NCBI GenBank assembly: GCA_036960605.1
Contig: JBALXI010000001.1
Location: 310,001 to 374,000 of the forward strand
Length of the DNA: 64,000 bases
DNA from: Oleispira sp036960605
GTDB taxonomy: Bacteria > Pseudomonadota > Gammaproteobacteria > Pseudomonadales > Oceanobacteraceae
Direction of reading: 5' to 3'
Under the pieces are notes generated by a model, which did no database searches, was not told where the DNA came from, and worked only from the letters and a program-made list of their open reading frames with translations. Made by a program: the position numbers and the translations under genes. This document shows positions 43,714 through 51,384 of this stretch, piece by piece. The stretch's first letter is position 1. Each line of letters starts with the position of its first letter.

Positions 43714-43818
43714 GGACGTTACCTTGATTGATAATGATCTATTTTACATTATCTTGGCCACCTTTACTTGCTGAGATGCTTTTCTATACTTCCTTTAATG
43801 TTGATTGAGAAGGCGGTG

Positions 43819-45546
43819 ATGATGATGATCGGTGCGAGCGCTGTATTGAGAGTGGCGATTATGTTTTGCGGCATGACCCCTATTGCCTTTGCTTACTCCC
43901 CCGGAAGCGATGAAGCAATTAGTTATTGGGCTAAGCAGTTCAAACACTCAACACTCACCCAGAGCGAGGTTATAACCGAGCTTGAATGGTTTCGCGACAG
44001 ATCCGTAAAGTTTAAGGGTAAAATGATACGTTCAGCCGCTGAAGGTATTAAAACTCACCAGTGGGAACGCGATGTCCTAGCGAAAGCATTTTATGAGATT
44101 ACCGGAGTACGTGTAGAGCATAGTATTAAAGGCGAAGGCACCATTGTTGATTCGTTAATGCAGCAGCTAACAACAGGCCAAAGTATCTATGATATCTATG
44201 TCAGTGATGCTGATTTAATCGGCACTCATATGCGTATTGATGGCACCGTCAATCTAACTCGTTATATGAAGCAAGAGGGGCGAAAATTCACCAACCCTAA
44301 GCTAGATCTTAGTGATTTTATGAATCTTGAGTTTTCTCAGGATGAGCAAGGTAATCAATTACAGCTACCTGATCAGCAGTTTGCCAATCTTTATTGGTTT
44401 CGTCATGACTGGTTTACGCGCAAAGACATTAAGAAAAAATTCACTGAATTTACCCGCGTAAAATATGGCGCAGCGGGAGGGTATGAATTGGGTGTACCTC
44501 TGAATTGGGCTGCTTATGAGGATATCGCTGAGTTTTTCACCAATACCAGGATAGATGGAAAGAAAGTATACGGCCACCTTGACTATGGCAAAAAGTCCCC
44601 CTCCTTAGGCTGGCGCTTCACTGACTCTTGGCTGGCCATTGCGGGTGTCGGAGATAAAGGATTACCCAACGGGTCGCCGGTTGATGAGTGGGGTATCCGA
44701 GTTGAGAAGAATATTCCTGCAGGGTCTTCAATGTCCAGAGGGGGGGCAACCAATAGCCCGGCTGCAGTCTACGCACTACAAACCTATATTGATTGGCTAA
44801 AACGTTATGCACCACCAGAGGCTCTGAACTGGCGCTGGGAAGATGCTGGGCCAAAGGCTGCTCGTGGAGATATTGCACAAAGAGTATTTCAGTACATTAC
44901 TTGGCTGTCAGATGAAAGCTTTACGCATAAAGACAGCCCCATGCTGGATGCGAATGGGATGCCAGTATGGCGTGTAGCCCCTACTCCGCACGGTCGTTAT
45001 TGGAGTAAGGGGATGAAAGCCGGGTATCAGGATGCTGGTAGCTGGACCATTCCTAAAAGCATCAAAGGCTCAAAGCGAAATGCAGCTTGGCTGTGGGCGC
45101 AATTTTGCGTTTCTAAATCCGTTTCTGTTGATAAATTTTTAGCAGGTGGTACTCCAGTTCGTTTATCGACTTTGCGGTCGACTTACGTACAAGAAAACAA
45201 GAAAAAGTGGGGAGGGATTGTTGAATTTTATACTTCTGACCAAGAAAGCCAATGGACTGATACCGGTCTAAACGTCCCCCATTACCCGCTAATGTCCAAG
45301 GTTTGGTGGCCGCAAATTAGTCTTGCGATAAAGGGGACGCAAACAGCCAAGCAATCAATGGATAACATTGCATTGCAGCAAGACTCTATACTGGGGAAAT
45401 TACGCATGACCCGGTTAAGCCCTAAACTGAATGGAAAACGCTCTGAAGAGTATTGGTTGGCAAATCCTGGGGCACCTAAACCAGAACAGGTTCGCAGCAC
45501 ACCTAAAACAATACCGTATGATCAATTGATCAAGCAGTGGCAGTAA
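43819..45546 (+). CDS. Periplasmic solute-binding protein (family 1, long type)
   Basis: About 575 residues with a signal peptide (cleavage near IAFA/YS). The mature part is a two-lobe binding protein resembling the long family-1 carbohydrate or glycerol-type SBPs such as GlpV (size and layout only). Tandem ATGs at 43819, 43822, 43825 follow GAGAAGG. No permease or ATPase gene is nearby; instead a sensor kinase follows after 24 bp. It could be a ligand sensor partner for that kinase rather than a transporter part; this is inference. Confidence 0.78.
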   Translation: MMMIGASAVLRVAIMFCGMTPIAFAYSPGSDEAISYWAKQFKHSTLTQSEVITELEWFRDRSVKFKGKMIRSAAEGIKTHQWERDVLAKAFYEITGVRVEHSIKGEGTIVDSLMQQLTTGQSIYDIYVSDADLIGTHMRIDGTVNLTRYMKQEGRKFTNPKLDLSDFMNLEFSQDEQGNQLQLPDQQFANLYWFRHDWFTRKDIKKKFTEFTRVKYGAAGGYELGVPLNWAAYEDIAEFFTNTRIDGKKVYGHLDYGKKSPSLGWRFTDSWLAIAGVGDKGLPNGSPVDEWGIRVEKNIPAGSSMSRGGATNSPAAVYALQTYIDWLKRYAPPEALNWRWEDAGPKAARGDIAQRVFQYITWLSDESFTHKDSPMLDANGMPVWRVAPTPHGRYWSKGMKAGYQDAGSWTIPKSIKGSKRNAAWLWAQFCVSKSVSVDKFLAGGTPVRLSTLRSTYVQENKKKWGGIVEFYTSDQESQWTDTGLNVPHYPLMSKVWWPQISLAIKGTQTAKQSMDNIALQQDSILGKLRMTRLSPKLNGKRSEEYWLANPGAPKPEQVRSTPKTIPYDQLIKQWQ

Positions 45547-45570
45547 ATGAATTATTTTACGGAATAATTA

Positions 45571-45624
45571 ATGATTAACAAATCGAAAATGATTAACAAA
45601 TCGAAAATGATTAACAAATCGAAA
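45571..45624 (+). repeat. Three tandem 18-bp repeats at the start of the kinase gene
   Basis: ATGATTAACAAATCGAAA occurs three times exactly, each supplying an ATG in frame (MINKSK three times). Only the first ATG has a GGA SD at a good distance. Confidence 0.93.
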
Positions 45625-47727
45625 ATGATTAGTAGAAAGTTAATATCTATTATTGTTGCAGCGATAATGGTTATGGCTGTGGCTATTGCTGCCGTTATTG
45701 CCATAAGTGGTTATGCTAATTTAGAGTCTATAACCCGACAGAATATTGACCGCTCAGTTAATGTGATTTCAGAGCGTATAGTTGATTTGTCTGCACGATC
45801 ACACAGCATTATTGATAGTATTAATCAGCTCGCGGAAATTCAAAATCTACTATCCATGGAAGCGGTTCTTGGCCCCTATTACCATGAAACCAGTGCTGAG
45901 CCAGCTTCGGTTGATGCGGCAGATCAGATATACAAATTGCAAGCTCAGCTGGAGCTTGCTGGTCAGCTTCGTCCAATAATGGAGGCGCATGAAACGTACT
46001 CCCTTGCACTTTATCACGCCGATTCTTTTAATTCGCAAGCCGCGAAAGAGCCTACATTTGCTTTACGCCTCACTGGTGAGGTTTTAGAGGTTGCTCAGTA
46101 TACGGAAAAGAATAGAGCCTCACTGATCGCATCAACAATATTAGAAGGAAATGACGATACCAGCTTGTTTGATGTGAGTTCCATTTATGAGCTTGGCTTA
46201 AGCGACTTCCTAGCAAATATGGGCGCTGAAAACTTATTAGCGGTGCCAGAGGCTCCGGGGGCTGATTCAAGAGGAGGAGTTGATCGGCTAATAATTGTAA
46301 ATAATAAGCCCATCATTCAAACGGCTGCCTTTTTAAATATCTCAGTGCCGCATCCTGACAACTGGGTCATGACAAAAACCAATGCTTATATTGTTGTTAT
46401 AGAGCAGCAAGTTGACGAATCCCTGCTATCGGAATTTAAGGAGCTGGTGAATGCCGATATTGCGCTGCTTGTGGATGGAGAGATGCTGACAAGTACCTTG
46501 GGCATTGAAGCATTTTCATATAATGAAAAATTGAAAGTGGCGACGACAAATGAAGATTTTTTTGTTGCTACTAAAATGGTCTCCTTCTCTGCGGAAATGG
46601 ATGATTTGCGTGAGATGGAGGTACTGGTTCTGAGTCCAACGTCGCTGGTGGCTGAGCTTAATCTAAAGCTCTTTATTCAGATCTTCATCGTTATTTTATG
46701 CAGTACATTTTTGGTTTGTTTTTTATTCTATATTGCCATAGCAAGAATTATTAATACCCCGCTCTCGGCTTTAATGGAAGGTGTTGAACACCTGGCTCAG
46801 GGTGAATTAGTACATAAAATAAATATTGATAGTGATGATGAAATGGGGCGATTAGCGCAAGCATTTAATCAGATGTCTGCAGATGTGCATGAGAAACGTC
46901 ATCAGCTCAAAGTCAGTCACGCCGAGTTGGAGCAGCTTTTAGAAACTCAAAAGAAGGAATTGGAATCAACTCAAACCCAACTTATTGAAGCGGAGAGAAT
47001 GTCATCTCTCGGAGAGCTGGTTGCCGGAGTCTCACACGAAATAAGTACGCCGATTGGTATTTGCATCACCGCAGAATCTTTTTTTAATAGCGAAACTCAG
47101 TTAATGCAAGCAAAATTCAATGATGGCTCGATGTCTCGTCAAGATTTTACCGATTACATCGCGATCGCGCTTGAGAATAGCTCAATATTGAACGCTAGCT
47201 TAAGCCGAACGGCTGTACTCATTAAAAACTTTAAGCAGATAGCAGTAGATCAATGCATTGAGGATGTGAGGCCCATTGTTGTGTATCGCTATATCGAAGA
47301 CTTACTTTCGACGCTTAAGCCAAGAATGAAGGCGCTAAAACATAGGGTGATAATATCCGGAGATGAAAGTTTAGAAATTACATCCCTTCCGGGGGCGATA
47401 GCGCAAATTATCACAAATTTGATTATGAATTCTATTATTCATGGCTTCGATGGAATTGATGAGGGTTGCATTTCGATTGAGATTGCCAAGCATGAGCATG
47501 GAGTGCTGCTAATATATAAAGATGATGGCAAGGGGATGCTGACTCAGGCTCAAGAGAAAATCTTTGATCCATTCTTCACTACCAAGAAAGGTAAAGGTGG
47601 CACAGGCCTGGGGATGAATATTGTGTATAAGTTAATCACAGATACTTTGCATGGATACATTGAATGTACTAGCCAGCCAGATCAAGGTGTTAAATTTGAG
47701 ATATTTATAAGAGGATTGAACTTATAG
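45571..47727 (+). CDS. Membrane sensor histidine kinase
   Basis: 718 residues: TM helix at about 25-50, a large periplasmic region (about 50-370), second TM at about 370-395 (LFIQIFIVILCSTFLVCFLF), HAMP (to about 440), coiled coil, DHp with phosphoacceptor His in LVAGVSHEISTPIG, and a C-terminal ATPase (NSIIHGFDG, DDGKGM, FDPFFTTKKGKGGTGLGM). The start lies in three 18-bp repeats, each beginning with ATG. It follows the binding protein gene after 24 bp. No response regulator is adjacent. Confidence 0.9.
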   Translation: MINKSKMINKSKMINKSKMISRKLISIIVAAIMVMAVAIAAVIAISGYANLESITRQNIDRSVNVISERIVDLSARSHSIIDSINQLAEIQNLLSMEAVLGPYYHETSAEPASVDAADQIYKLQAQLELAGQLRPIMEAHETYSLALYHADSFNSQAAKEPTFALRLTGEVLEVAQYTEKNRASLIASTILEGNDDTSLFDVSSIYELGLSDFLANMGAENLLAVPEAPGADSRGGVDRLIIVNNKPIIQTAAFLNISVPHPDNWVMTKTNAYIVVIEQQVDESLLSEFKELVNADIALLVDGEMLTSTLGIEAFSYNEKLKVATTNEDFFVATKMVSFSAEMDDLREMEVLVLSPTSLVAELNLKLFIQIFIVILCSTFLVCFLFYIAIARIINTPLSALMEGVEHLAQGELVHKINIDSDDEMGRLAQAFNQMSADVHEKRHQLKVSHAELEQLLETQKKELESTQTQLIEAERMSSLGELVAGVSHEISTPIGICITAESFFNSETQLMQAKFNDGSMSRQDFTDYIAIALENSSILNASLSRTAVLIKNFKQIAVDQCIEDVRPIVVYRYIEDLLSTLKPRMKALKHRVIISGDESLEITSLPGAIAQIITNLIMNSIIHGFDGIDEGCISIEIAKHEHGVLLIYKDDGKGMLTQAQEKIFDPFFTTKKGKGGTGLGMNIVYKLITDTLHGYIECTSQPDQGVKFEIFIRGLNL

Positions 47728-47756
47728 ATTTTAAGCGGATTAGCCTAAAAAATAAA

Positions 47757-47843
47757 TGGTACCCGGGGCCGGACTTGAACCGGCACAGCCTTGCGGCCGG
47801 GGGATTTTAAGTCCCCTGTGTCTACCAATTCCACCACCCGGGC
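47757..47843 (-). tRNA. tRNA-Leu (TAA)
   Basis: 87 nt with encoded CCA: acceptor GCCCGGG, long variable arm, anticodon loop CTTAAAA (anticodon TAA) and T-arm GGTTCAAGTCC. Last of the Gly-Cys-Leu set, matching E. coli glyW-cysT-leuZ order. Confidence 0.97.
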
Positions 47844-47886
47844 ATCGAATGCTAGCTTTCGCTAAAAGATCTTACGATCTTGAGGA

Positions 47887-47960
47887 TGGAGGCGTGACCC
47901 GGAGTCGAACCGGGCTAGATGGATTTGCAATCCACTGCATAACCGCTTTGCTATCACGCC
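47887..47960 (-). tRNA. tRNA-Cys (GCA)
   Basis: 74 nt with CCA: acceptor GGCGTGA, anticodon loop TTGCAAA (GCA), T-arm CGGTTCGACTCCG. It lies between tRNA-Gly and tRNA-Leu in one transcript. Confidence 0.97.
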
Positions 47961-48003
47961 TTCCTGTATCTATGGTGCCATTTTAAACTGGTAGGTTTTA
48001 AAA

Positions 48004-48079
48004 TGGAGCGGAAAAGGAGACTCGAACTCCCGACCCCAACCTTGGCAAGGTTATGCTCTACCAACTGAGCTATTTCCGC
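48004..48079 (-). tRNA. tRNA-Gly (GCC)
   Basis: 76 nt with CCA: acceptor GCGGAAA, D-arm GCTCAGTTGGTAGAGC, anticodon loop TTGCCAA (GCC), T-arm GGGAGTTCGACTCTCC. First tRNA of the set, downstream of its own promoter at 48158. Confidence 0.97.
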
Positions 48080-48157
48080 AAAATACTTGATGTTTCAACT
48101 GATCTCTCAGATTTGTTCTAGTGGGTTGATGTTGCTTTCCCCTTGAACTTGTTGCGT

Positions 48158-48185
48158 ATTATGGCGATTTTTAAATCCCTGTCAA
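48158..48185 (-). promoter_or_regulatory. Sigma-70 promoter of the tRNA Gly-Cys-Leu operon
   Basis: On the minus strand TTGACA (48180-48185) is followed after 16 nt by CATAAT (48158-48163). It lies in the gap between pgsA and the tRNA-Gly, so the tRNAs can be transcribed apart from pgsA. Confidence 0.7.
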
Positions 48186-48256
48186 CAGCTTTTTCCCTTA
48201 TTTTTAAATAACTTACGAGATTTATTCAAAAATAAGAGAGACTGATTAAGGAGTAA

Positions 48257-48805
48257 TCAATCTGCGGCTAAATCAGACCAAGCCGCCCTAATATAGGTGT
48301 ACATTGACCATACTGTTAATACGGCAGCAACGTACAATCCAATCATTCCTAGTATGCCCATCCAGTGATCGGGAGCAAAACCCATCACCATTGTAATTGC
48401 GGCCATTTGTACAAACGTTTTAACCTTGCCCACCATTGAGACGGCAACATTGGCACGCTTGCCTAATTCAGCCATCCACTCCCGCAGTGCCGATATGACA
48501 ACTTCGCGCCCAATGATGATCAGTGCGGGTATGGTGAGGATGATATCTGAGTAAGCTTCGATCATTAAGGCTAATGCGACAACAACGCTTAGTTTATCGG
48601 CGACAGGATCTAGGAAAGCACCTAGCGGAGTAGATTGATCAAGTTTTCGTGCAAGGTAGCCATCAAACCAATCAGTGATGGATGCGATCATAAAGACCCA
48701 TGCCGCAATGTAGTGAGCATTGTCGGCTGGCCAGTAGTAGTAGCAAAGCACCATCACAGGAATCATAAAAATGCGTGATAGGGTTAGTATGTTTGGTATA
48801 TTCAT
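48257..48805 (-). CDS. pgsA: CDP-diacylglycerol-glycerol-3-phosphate phosphatidyltransferase
   Basis: 182 residues with several membrane helices and the CDP-alcohol phosphotransferase motif DWFDGYLARKLDQSTPLGAF continuing to LDPVADK. It makes phosphatidylglycerol phosphate in the inner membrane. Position between uvrC and tRNAs is conserved in gammaproteobacteria. Confidence 0.96.
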   Translation of the reverse strand: MNIPNILTLSRIFMIPVMVLCYYYWPADNAHYIAAWVFMIASITDWFDGYLARKLDQSTPLGAFLDPVADKLSVVVALALMIEAYSDIILTIPALIIIGREVVISALREWMAELGKRANVAVSMVGKVKTFVQMAAITMVMGFAPDHWMGILGMIGLYVAAVLTVWSMYTYIRAAWSDLAAD

Positions 48806-48827
48806 AACTTCTCTTAATATTAAACGT

Positions 48828-50654
48828 CTATTCTTTTAATTCATTATTCAGTGCGGCATGTATGTCCGACGCTAGCCCAATGCTGATGCCTGAAACTTTA
48901 GCAATTTCATCAGTAGAGGCTCCTTTGAGGGTGCTCATACTACCAAAGTGGCGTAGTAATTCACGCCTTCTTTTGGCACCGATGCCTGGAATGGCTTCTA
49001 ATCCAGAAGTCGTACGTATTTTGGCCCGCTGTTTTCTATGCCCAGTAATTGCAAATCGATGCGCTTCATCACGCACCTCTTGCAGCTGTAGGAATCCGCG
49101 GTCGTGCTGATTTGGCAATATAGGGCTCGTCTCTCCCTGCGGCCAGAGGAACTCCCAGCCAGCTTTACGCGTTTCTCCTTTAGAAATGCCGACAATAAGC
49201 ACGTCTGGGATCGCTAGCTCGGTAAGAGCCTTGTGGGCTTGATTCACCTGGCCTTGGGCGCCATCGATGAGCAGTAAGTCTGGATAATCTTGTTGTTCTT
49301 TTAAGCGAGAGAAATGACGAAATACAGCCTGATTGATGGCGGCATAATCATCACCTGGCGTCACATCTTTTATATTAAAGCGGCGATACAGATCTTTTCG
49401 CGCACCTTTCTGATCGGCAACAACACAAGAGGCAACAGTCGCTTCGCCTTTTGAATGGCTGATATCAAAGCATTCGATGCGATTGGGTGGCCTAGGCATA
49501 TCGAACAAAGCCTGTACGGCTTGGAAACGCTCGAAGTAAGCATTTTTTTCTAGTGACTTGCTGGTGGCCGCATTAACGGCGTTTTCTTGGGTCATGCCCA
49601 GCCATTTGCGCTTATCGGTTTTAGGTTGCTGCAGCCAATAACAAGCCTTCTTACTGACTTCGTTAATCGCCGCCAGAAGAATTTCACCATCTTCCTGCTC
49701 TAGCCCCACTAATACTTGATCAGGAAAGCCATTGCTTGGATTGCCGGAAAGATAATATTGCGCCAGCATATCTTTTAGTACGATGCCCTCTTCATCATCG
49801 AGCTTATTGTCGGGAAAATAGCTTTTGCTGTTAATTAAAACCCCTTCGCGAAAGCTTAAACGCTGAATACAAATGGTGCCTTTACTATTGTGGTTAGCCC
49901 AGCAATCAACACTGCCCTTCTCGGTACTGACATACTGTTTCTCTTGCAGTGTACGCAGGTGTAGTAGTTGATCTCGTATTTCTGCTGCCCTTTCAAAAAG
50001 CAGCTGTTCAGCAGCGATTTCCATTTGGCGCTCGAGTTCGACAATTAGATCACTACTTTTGCCTTGCAAAAATAGAATGGCATTATCAATATCGTACTGA
50101 TAATCCTCGGCGCTTATGTGATTAACGCACGGCGCACTGCAGCGCTTTATCTGGTATTGCAAGCACGGTCGACTGCGATTGCTAAAATAAGAATCCTCGC
50201 AATTCCTGAGTTTAAAGATGCGCTGTAAATAGTTTAAGCTTTCTTTTACCGCATAAGCGTTGGGATAAGGGCCAAAGTACTGGCCACTTTTTACTTTCTG
50301 TCCACGACGATAAGCAATTAATGGGAATTTATGTTTACTGATGTAGATGTAGGGGTAAGATTTATCATCTTTAAGCAGGATGTTGTATTGCGGGCGATGC
50401 TTCTTGATTAAGGTTTGTTCGAGTATTAACGCTTCGGTTTCACTTTGCGTAATTATGATCTCTATGCGAAAAATACGCGCAACCAGTGCTAGCGTCTTGT
50501 CGTTTAAACCACGCGCACGGAAATAACTTGATACCCGCTGTTTGAGATTTTTAGCTTTGCCGACATAAATCAACTCCCCCTTCTCATCGAACATTTGATA
50601 AACCCCAGCACGTAGGGTTAAATTTTCTAAGAAAGACGGAGCATCAAAAGGCAT
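48828..50654 (-). CDS. uvrC: Excinuclease ABC subunit C
   Basis: 608 residues: GIY-YIG endonuclease (GVYQMFDEKGELIYVGKAKN), UVR domain (SDLIVELERQMEIAAEQL), RNase H-like nuclease (CFDISHSKGEATVASCVV, LLIDGAQGQV) and C-terminal HhH (LEAIPGIGAKRRRELLRHFG). Cuts both sides of lesions in nucleotide excision repair. The gap to gacA is 12 bp. Confidence 0.97.
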   Translation of the reverse strand: MPFDAPSFLENLTLRAGVYQMFDEKGELIYVGKAKNLKQRVSSYFRARGLNDKTLALVARIFRIEIIITQSETEALILEQTLIKKHRPQYNILLKDDKSYPYIYISKHKFPLIAYRRGQKVKSGQYFGPYPNAYAVKESLNYLQRIFKLRNCEDSYFSNRSRPCLQYQIKRCSAPCVNHISAEDYQYDIDNAILFLQGKSSDLIVELERQMEIAAEQLLFERAAEIRDQLLHLRTLQEKQYVSTEKGSVDCWANHNSKGTICIQRLSFREGVLINSKSYFPDNKLDDEEGIVLKDMLAQYYLSGNPSNGFPDQVLVGLEQEDGEILLAAINEVSKKACYWLQQPKTDKRKWLGMTQENAVNAATSKSLEKNAYFERFQAVQALFDMPRPPNRIECFDISHSKGEATVASCVVADQKGARKDLYRRFNIKDVTPGDDYAAINQAVFRHFSRLKEQQDYPDLLLIDGAQGQVNQAHKALTELAIPDVLIVGISKGETRKAGWEFLWPQGETSPILPNQHDRGFLQLQEVRDEAHRFAITGHRKQRAKIRTTSGLEAIPGIGAKRRRELLRHFGSMSTLKGASTDEIAKVSGISIGLASDIHAALNNELKE

Positions 50655-50666
50655 GATTATTTCTAA

Positions 50667-51314
50667 TTAAGTGACTGTCTGAGTATCGAGCAGGCCGTGC
50701 TTCATGGCCAATACGGTTAATTCGACATCGCCATCGATGCCGAGTTTTTCGAAAATGCGGTAGCGATAGCTGTTGACAGTTTTTGGACTGACACAAAGCT
50801 TATCACTAATTTCTTGTACCTTATGACAGCCTACAACCATTAGTGCGGTTTGCATCTCGCGTTCAGAAAGCAAATCAAATGGCGAGTCACTGCCCTGCTG
50901 AAAAGGTTTGAGTGCCATGCGCTGTGCTATATCAGGGCTGATGTAGCGCTGACCTGACTGCACTTTTAAAATGGCATTGACCATTTCGCCGACTTCCGCG
51001 CCTTTGCTCATAAAGCCCGCTGCACCCGCCTGCATAAGTCGAGTAGCGAATGGGCCATCATCGCAAGCCGTCACTGCAATAACCTTAAGGTCGGGATTGA
51101 AACGTACCGCTTTACGAGTCGCTTCGAGCCCACCGATACCGGGCATATTAATGTCCATAAGGACTACGTCGGGAACGAGTTCACGCGCAAGCTTCACTGC
51201 ATCTTCGCCGCAATTAGCCTGGCCGATTACGTCAATATTATCGCTATCCGCTAGCAACCTAACAATGCCAGAGCGGACTAAATCATGATCATCAACTACT
51301 AATACTCTAATCAA
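50667..51314 (-). CDS. gacA: GacA/UvrY response regulator
   Basis: 215 residues from the TTG at 51314 (LIRVLVVDDHDLVRSGI), which has GAGGTG upstream; the ATG at 51326 overlaps that SD and is less likely. Receiver domain with phospho-Asp in VVLMDINMPGIGG, LuxR-type HTH with KVQEISDKLCVSPKTVNSYRY. Works with the sensor kinase BarA/GacS and controls csr small RNAs. The gacA-uvrC operon is the standard arrangement. Confidence 0.94.
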   Translation of the reverse strand: MIRVLVVDDHDLVRSGIVRLLADSDNIDVIGQANCGEDAVKLARELVPDVVLMDINMPGIGGLEATRKAVRFNPDLKVIAVTACDDGPFATRLMQAGAAGFMSKGAEVGEMVNAILKVQSGQRYISPDIAQRMALKPFQQGSDSPFDLLSEREMQTALMVVGCHKVQEISDKLCVSPKTVNSYRYRIFEKLGIDGDVELTVLAMKHGLLDTQTVT

Positions 51315-51384
51315 ACAACACCTCATTACTAAACAACGTCAAAGAGTATCCATACGCTTATATGTGTGTACTTTAACTTAATAA

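Noticed and set aside
47756..47986. 76-residue frame covering tRNA-Leu and tRNA-Cys
   Set aside because: It crosses two clear tRNA genes and is a chance frame in their complement.
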